Source: Zanthoxylum bungeanum
Taxonomy: Eukaryota; Streptophyta; Magnoliopsida; Sapindales; Rutaceae
Assembly: GCA_019454045.1 (NCBI GenBank)
Contig: SKCR01025356.1
Coordinates: 496,001-560,000 of the forward strand
DNA length: 64,000 nucleotides
Reading direction: 5' to 3'
The position numbers were made by a program, and so were the translations under genes. The notes beneath the pieces were generated by a model that worked only from the letters and a program-made list of their open reading frames with translations, was not told where the DNA came from and did no database searches. Below are positions 21,185-32,352 of this stretch, piece by piece; position 1 is the first letter of the stretch, and each line of letters begins with the position of its first letter.

Positions 21185-21360
21185 AGTCAGCCGCCACGTG
21201 TCGCCACGTCAGCGTCCAGTCAGCGCAACTTCAGCAGACCATGCACAGTCAGCAACCCAGTCAGCAGTCCACGTCAGCAGCCTAGTCAGCAGCCACGTGT
21301 GCATCCAGTCAGCGCCACGTGTCTGCCACGTCAGCAGAACTGCCACGTCAGCAATTTCCG
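21185..21360 (+). repeat. CAGTCAGC / CCACGTCAGCAG short repeats in the Copia1 leader
   Basis: Short, irregular repeats of GTCAGC, CCACGT and CAGCAG recur more than ten times (for example AGTCAGCAGTCCACGTCAGC). The stretch is GC-rich compared with its surroundings and non-coding. Confidence 0.75.
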
Positions 21361-21369
21361 GTTAAATTT

Positions 21370-21545
21370 CAGATAGGTCCCTGAACTTTCTAGAAATTAC
21401 ATTCTGGCCCCTATACTTTTTGAAAATTTCATTTTAGTCCCTAAAATTTTCGATAATTGCATTTTGGCCCCTGAAATTTTGGAAATTGCACTTTGACCCC
21501 TATAATTTCTGAAATTTGCAATTTGGTCCCTGTGTCGGATTTTGA
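21370..21545 (+). repeat. About 33-bp degenerate tandem repeats in the Copia1 leader
   Basis: Five to six units follow the pattern CCCCTGAAATTTTGGAAATT then GCATTTTGG. Starts are near 21379, 21412, 21445, 21478 and 21510. They are non-coding and end about 85 bases before the gag start at 21630. Confidence 0.75.
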
Positions 21546-21629
21546 CAAACGAAGTGTCATTTCCACCTTTTTTTACCATTCCGGACGCAATGGTGAGGTC
21601 CGTTTTTTGAAATTCTGCTTAGAATTTTT

Positions 21630-22440
21630 ATGATGGATGGGGGCAACGGAAAAATGGTTTTGTTAACCAGTACCAATTATTTCACATGGAGAGGAAGGAT
21701 GAAAGACCTTCTGTATGTGAAGGACTATGATGGATCGGTATTTCTGGAGCAGAAACCAGGAGAAATAACCGATGTGAAGTGGGCTAATCTTCACCAGAAA
21801 ATATGCAGTACTATTCGTTAGTGGATCGACGATAGTATCGTCAACCATGTGAGTGAAGAAACAAATGCACATGTCTTATGGAGAAAGTTGGAGGAGCTTT
21901 TCCGAGCAACAACTGGCAACAACAAGTTCTACTACATCAAGAAGATGATGGGTTTGAAATACCAAGAAGGTACAGCTGTGGCGGACCACATCAACGATTT
22001 CCTCGGAACAATGAAAGAATTGTCTGGAATGGGCATAGACTTCGGAGATGAGGTAAATGGATTAATACTTCTTAATACGTTACCAGAATCATGGGAAACG
22101 TTCAGATCTACGGTGATCAATTCAGCCGCAGATGGGAAAGTCACTATGGAGATGGCAAAGACCAGGATCTTCGAGGAAGAAAAGAGGACGAGAATGCATG
22201 AGTCAGCATCAACCTCAACCTCAGAAGCTTTAGTGACAGAGAAGAACACCAGAAGGGGGAGGAGTAAAAGCCGAGGCCCAGGTAGACCAGACAAGAACCG
22301 AGGTAAATAAAAAACAAGAGATACTGAGTGCTATCACTGTAAAAAGAAAGACCATATGAAGAGGGACTGTTACAAACTGAAGAACGAGCAGTCCAGGAGA
22401 GATGGTGACTCTAATCAAGAAAGAGTTACCACTACCACCA
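21630..22440 (+). pseudogene. Copia1 gag
   Basis: ATG at 21630 opens MMDGGNGKMVLLTSTNYFTW, a standard copia Gag start. A TAG follows ICSTIR at 21820, where Gln is usual before the W. The frame resumes with WIDDSIVNHVSEETNAHVLW and continues through FLGTMKELSGMGIDFGDEVN. After a stop at 22308 comes the zinc knuckle CYHCKKKDHMKRDC (C-x2-C-x4-H-x4-C), complete. Gag forms the particle that holds element RNA. The two stops look like C-to-T or frameshift decay. Confidence 0.88.
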
Positions 22441-22796
22441 ACAAAACCTCCAAAGAATTATGTATTATGTATGAAGAAGATGTTGTGAATCTTACCAGCC
22501 ATGAGACCAGTTGGGTGATAGATAGTGGCGCATCCATACACGCCACATCTCGCAAAGACTTCTTTTCATCTTACACGCTAGGAGACTACGATGCTGTAAG
22601 GATGAGGAATGATGACCAGTCCAAAGCCGTCGGTATTGGAGACATCTGCCTTGAAACAGACAACGGGATAAGGCTAGTATTGAAGGGAGTCAAACACATC
22701 CCTGACATCCGGTTAAACATGATCTCAACAGGCAAGCTGGATGATGAAGGTTTCTGCAGCACCTTTAGTGACGGCACCTGGAAGCTCACTAAATGA
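22441..22796 (+). pseudogene. Copia1 protease
   Basis: SWVIDSGASIHATSRKDFFS carries the D-S-G-A active site usual for copia proteases. It is followed by VLKGVKHIPDIRLNMISTGK and LDDEGF, the conserved C-terminal half. The frame ends at a TGA at 22794 before the GAG-pre-integrase segment resumes at about 22890. It would release Gag and Pol proteins. Confidence 0.88.
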
Positions 22797-22879
22797 TCAA
22801 TGGTGGTGGCACGAGGTAAGAAAGATTCAACTCTGTATTTGATGCATGCTAAGATTTGAAATAGTAGCATAAATACAGT

Positions 22880-23987
22880 CAACAGCAATGAGGCAGTCGA
22901 GCTATGGCATAAAAAGCTCGGTCACATGAGTCAAACGGGGATGGAGATACTACGCAGGCGGAATGTTCTTCCCGAATTGAAGAACTCACACTTACGGAAG
23001 TGTGAACACTGCATGCCTGGAAAGCATAACAGAGTGTCCTTCCAGAGCTCCCCGCCTCAATGGAAACCGGAGGTACTTGACCTCATACATTCAGATGTAT
23101 GTGGTCCGATACAGACGAGAACACTTGGTGGGTCACTGTATTTTGTGACATTCATTGATGATCATTCAAGGAAGATCTGGGCATACACCTTGAAGAGAAA
23201 AGACCAAGTGATGGGAGTGTTCAAGGAGTTTCATGCACTGGTGGAGAGAGAAACCAGTAAGAAACTCAAATGCATCAGAACAGACAACGGTGGAGAATAC
23301 ATTGGTCCGTTTGATCAGTACTGCAAGACGCAAGGAATCCGACATCAAACGACACCTCCGAAGACACCTCAGCTGAATGGCCTAGCTGAGAGGATGAACA
23401 TAACCTTGTGCGAAAGGGTCAGAAGCTTGTTGTCACAAGCCAAGCTGCCGAAGACATTTTGGGGGGAGGCACTCAACACAACAGTACATGTTTTGAACAT
23501 GTCCCCAGCGGTCACACTGAAAGGTAATGTTCCTAACCAAGCCTGGAAAGGTAAAGAAGTTTCATACGAACACTTGCATGTCTTTGGGTGCAAAGCATTT
23601 GTACACATCCCAAAGGATGAGAGATCCAAGCTTGATGCAAAGACGCGACAATGTGTCTTTATTAGCTATGGTCAGGATGATTTCGGCTACAAACTGTATG
23701 ATCATGTGGAGAAAAAGATTGTCAGAAGCCGAGATGTTGTCTTTGTTGAAGACCAGACCATAGAAGATATCCGGAAGGAGATAAAGACAATGCCCCAGCA
23801 TTACAGAGATGTGAATCCAGAACCTCACACACCGGTGCCAGTACGAGTTGAAGATGAGGTTCCCAGACAGGAGGGTACATGTGATGAAGTTCCCAGAGAT
23901 GATGATCATGATCAACCACCAGTACCAGAAGCTACACCAACAGTTCCACAGAGAAGGTCTGACAGAGAGAGGCGACCTTCAACCTAA
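22880..23987 (+). pseudogene. Copia1 integrase
   Basis: The zinc-binding domain reads ELWHKKLGHMSQTGMEILRR and CEHCMPGKHNRVSF (H-H-C-C). The core has [43 protein letters not shown] (second Asp) and TPQLNGLAERMNITL (Glu). The usual QNG is LNG here. Then come FWGEALNTTVHVLN and a tail of FGCKAFVHIPKDERSKLDAK and acidic spacer. This 353-codon frame from 22926 is the longest intact one in Copia1; it stops at 23985. Confidence 0.9.
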
Positions 23988-24830
23988 TACTCTACATATG
24001 AGTATGTGCTGCTTAATGACGGGGGAGAACCCGAGAGCTACCAGAAGGCTGTGGAAACAGATGACAGAGAAAAATGGGAGGAAGCCATGCAAGATGAGAT
24101 GAAATCTTTGCATGACAATCACACTTTTGAGTTGGTGAAATTGCCAAGAGGCAAACGGGCTTTGAAGAACAAATGGGTGTACAGGGTGAAGCAACATGAG
24201 CACACTTCACAACCCGGTACAAAGCCAGGCTAGTCGTCAAGGGATTCAATCAGAGAAAAGGCATTGACTTTGATGAAATCTTCTCTCCAGTTGTGAAGAT
24301 GTCATCCATAAGAGTGGTACTCAGCTTAGCAGCAAGCCTCGACCTGGAAGTTGAGCAGATGGATGTCAAGACCGCATTTCCTCACGGGGATCTGGAGGAA
24401 GAAATTTACATGGAGCAACCAGAAGGCTTCAGAGTCAGAGGAAAAGAGGACCATGTGTGCAGACTCAGGAAAAGCCTCTACGATTTGAAACAGGCACCGA
24501 GACAGTGGTACGTGAAGTTTGAGTCAGTTATGGGGGAGCAGGGATACAAGAAGACTACTTCAGACCATTGTGTTTTCGTTCAGAAATTTTCTGACGATGA
24601 CTTTATCATCTTACTGTTGTATGCATATGATATGTTGATAGTTGGCCGGAATCAATCGAGGATTGATAATTTGAAGCAGCAACTGAGTAAGTCTTTTGAG
24701 ATGAAAGACTTTGGGCCAGCATCAGGATCGGCCGTGATCGGAAAGCCAGGAGGTTATACTTGTCACAGGAGGAGTACATCGAGAAAGTACTCAGAGATTC
24801 CAGATGGACAAGGCTAAAACGGTTAGCACT
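23988..24830 (+). pseudogene. Copia1 reverse transcriptase
   Basis: The sequence starts EYVLLNDGGEPESYQKAVET and continues to LKNKWVYRVKQ, shifts frame at about 24210, and resumes with ARLVVKGFNQRKGIDFDEIF. LEVEQMDVKTAFPHGDLEEE carries the first catalytic Asp. The usual YVDD motif reads LLYAYDMLIVG, so the first catalytic Asp of that pair is Tyr. A short deletion after FGPA removes the ILGM block and shifts frame again. RT is therefore inactive. Confidence 0.88.
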
Positions 24831-25560
24831 CCTCTTGCTACCCACTTTAGATTGAGTACACAAAAGAGTCCATCTACTGAAACAGAGAAGGAGGAAATGA
24901 AACAAGTTCCATACACCTCTGCAGTGGGAAGTCTCATGTATGCCATGGTGTGCACGAGGCCAGACTTAGCACACACAGTTGGATTAGTCAGCCGGTTTAT
25001 GTCAAACCCAGGATAGGAACACTGGAATGCCATCAAATGGATTATGCGGTATCTACGAGGCACATCCAAGATGAGATTATGTTTTGGAAGCAGTGAACCA
25101 ATGTTGACGGGCTACACCAATTCAGATATGGCAGGAGATGTGGATACCCAAAAGTCTACTTCGGGGTATCTGATTACTCTCTCAGGAGGAGCTGTGGCAT
25201 GGCAGTCTAGGTTGCAGAGACGTGTTGCACTTTCTACAACAGAGGCAGAATTCATTGCAGTGACAAAGGCTTGCAAGGAATTATTGTGGATGAAGACATT
25301 CGTCCAAGAATTGAGTTTCAAGCAGGAGAAGTACATTTTGTACTGCGATAGCCGGAGTGCTATCTACCTTGGTAAAAATTCCACCTTTCATTCAAGGTAA
25401 AAACCTATCGATGTGAGGTATCACTGGATACGGGACGTCCTGAGCTCAAGACTGTTAGAACTCAGGAAAATTCACACCGACGACAATGATGCCGATATGT
25501 TCACCAAGGTTTTTACCAAAGGAGAAGCTTGAAATCTGTCGTGCCATAGCCGGGATGAAA
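24804..25560 (+). pseudogene. Copia1 RT end and RNase H
   Basis: 24804-25015 gives KTVSTPLATHFRLSTQKSPS and YTSAVGSLMYAMVCTRPDLA. 25044-25400 carries RNase H: MLTGYTNSDMAGDVDTQKST (catalytic Asp region, with Asn before S-D), STTEAEFIAVTKACKELLWM (Glu) and LYCDSRSAIYLGKN (Asp). Stops at about 25015 and 25398 interrupt it. It then runs into DADMFTK-like text typical of the end of copia Pol near 25500. Confidence 0.88.
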
Positions 25561-25736
25561 AACTCTCCACATAGTCAGAGTGGGGAGATTCAGAGAACTA
25601 CGATTGGCTTGATCCCAACTCAGGGTACGTAGACAGTCATACAGATGCAGCCAGGGGAGGATCCTTTTGAGGATCCGATTTGGATGATTGATGGTCGGCT
25701 CAGATTTTAGAGCAAATCTTCACCGAGGGGGAGATT

Positions 25737-25913
25737 TGTTGACTTAATGCATGCAGTATGCATGCCATGCATGCAAAAGCAAATGAAGACAGATGCCGAA
25801 ACGGTTCATGAGCATGACGGAAAAGAGAGACGCGTGAAAGCTGTAACAAGTTGGCCAAACCGTCTGACACTATTCACACGATTTTGTCACTATAAATTGG
25901 AGCCTAGCTTTAC
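25737..25913 (+). repeat. Copia1 3' LTR, truncated
   Basis: It begins TGTTGACTTAATGCATGC after a purine-rich tract. 25769-25910 matches the 5' LTR including the TATA box, and homology then stops at TAGCTTTAC. The R and U5 parts are missing. The next bases belong to the decayed RT of Copia2 on the other strand. Confidence 0.82.
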
Positions 25914-25918
25914 ATGTT

Positions 25919-26165
25919 GGTATGTTGCCATCCATGTATGTCTTCCTTGAAGACTTATAGTACCAATAGGCACAATGCCTTGCGATACATCAACTAGTAT
26001 CCAAACTAAGTTGATATACATGGAATCCATTTCAGACTCATGGCACTTTGCCATAATAGGGAGTCGATACTTTGTATCACTTCCTCATACGTAGTCAGTT
26101 GGTGTTCCTCAATAAGATAGACATCTTTAAGAGGTGAGATCAGAAAACCATACCCCAGGTTATTT
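25919..26165 (-). pseudogene. Copia2 reverse transcriptase start, heavily decayed
   Basis: On the minus strand, across frame changes, I read text like EEVIQSIDSLLWQSAM and MDSMYINLVWILVDVSQGIV, then KTYMDGN. These match the first RT block of copia Pol (EA...W..AM..E..S...N..W.LV..P.G). The match ends at about 25919. There is no open frame. Confidence 0.7.
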
Positions 26166-26299
26166 TCTGACTCTCTCCGACTTACGCGGTTCTTGTGTAT
26201 TGAAGATTAATGGTATAGTTTATCCTTAATGAAATATTGTGTTCCATTAAGGATTGGTGCCTGGAACAGTATCACTCCGATTTTCATCGAGTTATACTA

Positions 26300-26960
26300 T
26301 CCTCCCACTTACTACTGCATATCGGTATTCCCTTAGGAAAACCGCATGGCGAGCAACAATTACATTGTTCTCTTGTGAGTTGTATAAGTACTATACTTTG
26401 GTATCCCTAGGATAACCTACAATTCGGAACTTATCCAATTTGGGTTTTAGTTTGGTATCATCCAAAATGTGCCCAGCATTCCCAAATTTTCAGGAATGAG
26501 AAACCTGGTTTCTTTCCTGTCCATTTGATGATATATGTCAAACAGATATTTATGGAACCTTATTCAAAATAAGTTCTGCACTGTTTATACTTATCCGTTG
26601 AAGGAAATGGTAGCTCAGAGCGACTCATGATTAACCTTTATCATGTCCATCGAAATTCGGTTACTCAGTTCGGACACATCGTCAAACTGACGTGTTCCGG
26701 GAGGAGTCCTCATTTGAAAGAATATTATACTCTTTCAAGTATATGAGAAAATTATTGCTTAAGTATTTTCCATTACGGTCTTACCGTGACGGTTAATACT
26801 TTAGCCGATCTGTTTGTCTATTCGTGTCGAAACTTTAAAAGTTTCCGATTTGTGTTCTTCAAAAAAGACACGTAACCATAACGCGATGCACATCCGTAAA
26901 GGTCACGAAATATTCATATCCACATCTAGCCTAGCTAGACATAGGCCCACTTGCTTCACT
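26300..26960 (-). pseudogene. Copia2 integrase, heavily decayed
   Basis: Around 26950-26850 the minus strand aligns to the copia integrase core start (GP..., GYEYFVTF, then a block ending SRYGYV). Around 26430-26300 it gives FRIVGYPRDTKVY and NVIVARHAVFLREYR, the conserved post-core region. Frames shift often. This supports the gag-integrase-RT order. Confidence 0.65.
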
Positions 26961-27639
26961 ATGAACTAGGGCTTACAGATCGGTGGCACTTACACTTTTA
27001 CCAAGTAAATAGTGTTTTAGGCATTTTGCCCAATAAACTAGATTCGTAGACTTTATTTGAATGGAATCAAATCAGTCCTAGTACCCACTCTTCGAAAGTG
27101 TGGATATACGATTCTTGTTTAATTGTGTCCCAGACAACAATGCCACAATTAAGTTTCATCTGATCAAATCAGTTTGAGCTATTTGTTTGTCTTGTAATAC
27201 ATCTGAGATTTATTTATATTCAAAATATAAATTCTGTTATTCACATCTAATGTGTTTATCTCAACATCATCTTTATAAAATAAAACACTTTAGTGTTCTA
27301 GAATATAAAGGTTCACCCGCAGCGGATTAAACACTGATATATAGATGATGTTTCTAGTCAAACTAGTCACATTATAACAGTTTCCTAATTTAAGTACACA
27401 CCCAAAGGTAGTTCCTAAACTTAGGTATCTACGGTTGAAACAGCGACTTTCGTCCCGTTTCCAATTCGCAGATTAATCTCAACTGAAGTCAGTATCCTGC
27501 TCATAGTAGATTCTGAACATCAGTATATATTTATGTATCACACTAAGTATTTAAAATCCAATTTTAATACTAGTAGTGAACATATTTATGACAAACATAT
27601 TTGAAGTCGGAGCCTTGCACCGACTTTAATTCCTTCATG

Positions 27640-27975
27640 TATGCTTTGTCCAAACGGCAGTCACGCTTCCGCGATCCCGTTTGCCACAATTTAGGCAGAC
27701 ATTTTGGGATATGTCCTTTATCTTCCTAGAAGATTATAATGATTTTGCCTTTGCCAGTTTCAACACTCTAGAAGCCTTTGCCAAGCCTCGGGTTTCTAGA
27801 ATATCGAAGTATGGTGCGCCTGGCGCTACTTGCCATATTGCAAATTTTGACTTTGTCTCCTTGAGAATAGTCATTAACTCTCCAAGAGTTATTTATTGCA
27901 ATTTAGTACTTCTAAAATCTAAGTATAGATTTATGAAGATCCTTCAATTTCATTATCATACTTTAAGGATCTAAT
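27640..27975 (-). pseudogene. Copia2 gag end with zinc knuckle, decayed
   Basis: Near 27700-27640 the minus strand reads CLNCGKRD and, after a one-base shift, RKRDCRLDKAYMK, a CCHC zinc knuckle with a damaged middle. The upstream 270 bases belong to the end of gag by position. No intact frame remains. Confidence 0.65.
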
Positions 27976-30557
27976 CCTTATTTCTGATTAGAAATTAAAG
28001 AGTCTACTTTGACAAGTTTAATGGATTAAGCACTAAAGTTATCATCACATAAATCTTCCAAAGATTATGCTACTATTTGCTTAACTCCGGGCTTAGGCCT
28101 AATATGTTATTTTATCAAATAAAGTAACTTATTATTTTTCCAGGACCATCCTGAAATTTATTCCCAATTTGAAAATTAAACCATTTAAATACATTTTCCT
28201 AGGATTATGTTTTAAATGTCAATCTTTCAATTTAATCTTGATTCTAATAGTCCACTATTTAAACAACGATTTCGGTACCTTTTATTATAATGATTACAAT
28301 AGTCCAACTATTTAATCAACTATAATTTAATTAAATCAAATACATTGATTACTATAATCCAATTATATAATCAACTATAAATGAATAGTTTGAATACAGT
28401 CCAACTGTTAATTAAAAAACCAATTTAAATATTAGTCCAACTAACATTTAATTTATTTGATGAATGATATTTGCTTGTATGGCAAGTAATTAAACGAATA
28501 TTGCAAATTCAATTCTTGCCTCCCACTATTTTTCGGCGAGCCTCTAACCCTCTGTCGAGTACTCGGGAAACCGTGTTTCCTAACGGGCTAGGATCCCGTT
28601 AAATATCACACAATCTTGACTTTGGCCAACAAATTGTATGATAATTAACTAGGTAGATCCCTAAGATCAATTGGATCCAATCCAATTCCTAGATCTAGTA
28701 GGGGGACATCCAAGTCCGAAACATATATCTTATATATGCCAATATATCCAATATATTGCCTAACCTTTTCCTCTGAATCAACTAAGCATTGGCTTTGGCA
28801 TAACAAACTTAGTGATCCCAGTTAAGCGCGATCCATTGACCATGGAAAGCTTCGTAATCAATGTCGATGGACAAGAAGCGGTCTTGACTTTGGCCACAAA
28901 CCACAACTCGGACAAGACACCAATATGTAACAAAGCCTTCATGATTCAAACACACATCCTTGACGGACAAAGTCCTTGACTTTGGCCAACAAGCCAATGC
29001 CAGTCTCGGATCTTGAGTGAGAATCACTCATGGAAGGAAAGAAGCTTAATATTTTGCGAGGGTTTTTCGAGTGCAAATTGGCAACCAATTTATTATCTTT
29101 GTTAAGGTCTCATCATCATACACCCTTAAACATGCATTCTAAATACATAATAAATCGCGTATAAATAAAATAATAATGATATGCCGATGGATACTTTACA
29201 CATTGATCCTAGATCAAATCTCTCCATTTCCTCTCGCCCGTGAGCAGATGTATTACTTCTACCTGTTACACTACACTTCTAAAGAAACCTCATTTACATT
29301 GAGGGGAATAGGTGAGAAGAGAATACAAAGAATATGGAGGTATAAGGCTGGACACGCAGGTCCAATTAATAAATTCCAAATTTATTACAACAATTTCTAA
29401 AATTACCCCACCCAACTAATATCCATCCGATATACATTATTCATGCATCGCAACCATGTATTCACACAAGCATGTTATCAATCAATCTAATCAAATTAAT
29501 TAATATGATAATTAGTGACCATCCAATGTTCAAACAACGATTTGATTTTGTTCGAGTCAAACTCATTTTGCGAATAAGTACTCAAAGTACGAATCTCGAA
29601 TTAAATTAAACTACACAATTAAATCCAATTCAATTTGTATTTAATTCTAATTCACTATTTAATTCCAAATTAAATACTACACTTTATTAACGAACCTTTA
29701 CGACTTAAATTCTAAATTTAATCGCAACTGGTCTCAAAGCCCGATTAACGTCCAACGTCAATTTAATTAAAGTCCAATGGGTTTTTAATTAATTTCTTAA
29801 GGCGTGGACTTTTGGTCAACTCGGGTCAAACCGATAACCAAAGTCCAATCCGGAATTACCCCATAAGCCTAGAAATCAATTTAGGCCCATTAGGCCCAAT
29901 CAAACTTTAAAGGTCCATTAGTCGCATTTGGGCTTTATGGATGCGGTTTTAGGCCCAACTGGATCCAATCCATTTGCCTAAACCTTTCTTAGTACAACCA
30001 AGCCCAATAAGCCCAATAAGCCCAATAACAACATCAAAAGCCCAATTTACAAAATAGGCCCAATTTAATTAAATTCCAAAAATCCAATTTCTTAATTTAA
30101 TTAAACAAAGTGCATAACATAATTAATTACCCAATTAACATTTCTAAAACATCAATTAGCCTAATTAATCATGCTCTTCATCATTAAATCATGTCCAACA
30201 TAATTTAATCAAAATCAAACCCAAACATGCTTCAATAGTCTCGGCTATTGTGGGGAAATTATGTCCAATTTTAATCCAATCCAATTGAATCCAATTAAAC
30301 ATTAAATCAATATCCCCGAATGATTTCCAACACATCCAATGATCAAAAAATAAAAAATCCAAGACTAAATAGGGCATCAAACTCTCGGCCAAGCAAAGAG
30401 ATTTGGGGAAAAATGTTCCAAACATAATTTAATCAAATTGAACCAATCACATCCACAAAATATCAATTAAGCATATTAAATCATCCAATTTCATTATTCA
30501 TGCTCAAAATCAATTTTACCCAAATTTTAAGCCCTAAACATTTTTCATGCTTTTAAT
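27976..30557 (-). other. Copia2 leader/gag region, AT-rich, no gene seen
   Basis: 2.6 kb between the primer binding site and the gag zinc knuckle. It is very AT-rich, with many AATTTAATT-like words and a repeated phrase CTTGACTTTGGCCAACAA (near 28616 and 28976, variant at 28884). By position it holds the 5' leader and most of gag, but I cannot read a gag protein in it. No other gene is visible. Confidence 0.5.
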
Positions 30558-30570
30558 CTCTCTGATACCA
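30558..30570 (-). promoter_or_regulatory. Copia2 primer binding site
   Basis: On the minus strand, TGGTATCAGAGAG follows the LTR end (CTCCAACA) by one base. It matches the initiator-Met tRNA primer site with a change near its end. Confidence 0.85.
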
Positions 30571-30571
30571 T

Positions 30572-31898
30572 TGTTGGAGTTTCTACGGCCCCATAGATCG
30601 AATACAAAGCATCAAACAAACATGTTAATACATCGAGAAATCGTGGAATACTTACATCGATCAGTTGAGCGACGCGAATGACAACAAAAATTTTTCTGCT
30701 CCCTTCAAGTGCATTCGGCAGTGAGCAAATTTGATCTCCTCAAATTCAGCCATTGATGTCCATAAAGCTCCAAGCTTTGTGATGAAACGATTCCATGCAC
30801 ATGGGTGGGTTTCCCTATCACCTACGGACGACTTCGGAGTGTGCTAGCACCTTGATTTTGCAATAAAATCATCCCTAAACTTCTCCTACTGCTCACGTTT
30901 TTGTGACAGAAAACAAAAGATGAGGCAGCCCCTTTGGGCGAGAGAGATAGAGAGAGGAGAGTGAAGAGAGAGTTGTGTGGTTGTTCCAAATTTGTGTATC
31001 TTATACACAAATGTGAATTTCAAATTCATTTACAATGAATTTGGCTTTCAAAAAGTAAAGCATTTAATGCTCCTTCCACTGACATCACTTCTCATCAATC
31101 AATCAAGTTGTCAAGTCACATCACTCAAAGTGACAAGTGATTTGACGCTTGAAGTGACTCACGATTTGACGCTTGATTTGACTTGCGTGCCGCACTCGAA
31201 TTCGAAATGCGAATGCGCTCGCAAACAATCCCGATAGCTGCAGCATTTAAGAGAACCAGTCTCGTATCCTACTTGACCATCATCTCCACTATGACTGGAG
31301 TGATACTTCCGTCCTGACATCACACCCAACACACTACGATTCTCGATATACCCAGAGGAGGCGTACACAGAGACCGGTTAAAGCCCTGGACGACCAAAAC
31401 CAAAGCATATAGCGGTGCAAGTCTCAGGTTAAGACCAAATACACCTACCCTGATTTCGGACTTCCATAGACACATAGTCATACTACCAATGGAATTCCGA
31501 GGGGGTCTATCCAGAGCGAAGCTGTTTCCCGTACCATTGGTAAAACACAACCTCCTATTACACTTGCATGAGTATCCTATACCCAAATATATGAGAACTA
31601 TGCCATTTGTGCCCTCACAACGCGCACAAGTGTAATACTAGTCTTTTACGCATTTATCGATGTCCAATCTCAACACTGTTCTGACTAGAGATATTTAATG
31701 ATTAATCCTTCGTGGACTGATATTGTCTCATATCATTCTCAATCCAGGAACTAATCATAGGGACCTCCTATCATTTATATATCTTGGTGATCTAATCACA
31801 AATGATAAGAGAGCAATATCCTTTGTCACATAGTTAATTTGTACAACAACACCATGATCTGTACAAATAGTGACGCTATGGGTCATAACTGTCCAACA
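30572..31898 (-). repeat. Copia2 5' LTR (1327 bp)
   Basis: On the minus strand it runs from TGTTGGACAGTTATGACC to CGTAGAAACTCCAACA. The first 700 or so bases match the solo LTR at 11230. It also contains short TTGACGCTTGA-type repeats near 31140. The base string outside the start is GAATG; the matching duplicate cannot be found because the other end is lost. Confidence 0.85.
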
Positions 31899-31999
31899 GA
31901 ATGAAGATTACTTAATGAAGTTTTTGAGGAGGAGCTAGTATTTGGGAATTTGTTATATACAATGGTAGCAACCATTTCACATGTTGATGTTAAAAATTA

Positions 32000-32259
32000 G
32001 AGGTATGTCTATGGTACCCAAGGGTATCACATACTATTGGGTATCAAAGTTGCATGTTCAATGCAACTTTGAGCATTGAACATGCAACTTTGTGCATTAA
32101 ACATGCAAATTTTATCAATAAACATTAAATTTTTTAAAACATGAAATCAGTTGCATGTTTATTGGTAGAAGTTACATGTTCAATGCTCAAAATTGCATTG
32201 AACATGCAACTTTGAACCCAATGGTATTTCATACCCTTGGGTATCATAGCATTACCCTC
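32000..32259. mobile_element. MITE with long terminal inverted repeats, in intron 4
   Basis: 260 bp whose two ends are near-perfect inverted repeats over about 100 bases. The left end is GAGGTATGTCTATGGTACCC then AAGGGTAT; the right end in reverse complement is GAGGGTAATGCTATGATACC then CAAGGGTAT. AAAATT occurs just outside on both sides, possibly part of a target duplication with a mismatch. No ORF. Superfamily is unsure: the GGGTAATGCTA-type terminus and long inverted repeats suggest a Mutator-like or hAT-like non-autonomous element. It lies 93 bases before exon 5. Confidence 0.82.
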
Positions 32260-32352
32260 AAAATTGGTTTTTAAACGGTTTTAGAAATTGGTAGCAATGA
32301 AAATAATATAAAATAGATATTGGTGCCCGCCTTTGTTTATTTATGTGTGTAG

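Larger units (their letters stand above)
20057..25913 (+). mobile_element. Copia1: Ty1/copia retrotransposon (Tnt1-like order), in intron 4
   Basis: Plus-strand element with 5' LTR, initiator-Met-type primer binding site (20918), a repeat-rich leader, gag, protease, integrase, RT, RNase H, a purine-rich tract (GAGGGGGAGATT, about 25725-25736) and a truncated 3' LTR. Integrase before RT defines Ty1/copia. Gag and Pol appear as one long decayed frame broken by single stops (21820, 22308, 22794, 22857, 23985) and frameshifts in RT. ATGTT occurs before 20057 and after 25913, possibly a target duplication, but the 3' LTR does not end in CA there. Confidence 0.85.
25919..31898 (-). mobile_element. 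Copia2: truncated Ty1/copia retrotransposon, minus strand
   Basis: Reading from high to low coordinates: 5' LTR (31898-30572), primer binding site, a long AT-rich leader, gag with zinc knuckle (about 27700), integrase (about 26950-26300) and the start of RT (26165-25919). It then stops abruptly beside the Copia1 3' LTR, so most of RT, RNase H and the 3' LTR are missing. The coding parts have no long open frame and are recognisable only by motif order. It lies in intron 4 of the BUD32-like gene. Confidence 0.8.

Noticed and set aside
25919..25960. Copia2 RNase H and 3' LTR left of Copia1
   Set aside because: I looked for the rest of Copia2 in 19912-20056 and saw no copia sequence there, so the element is taken as truncated rather than split.
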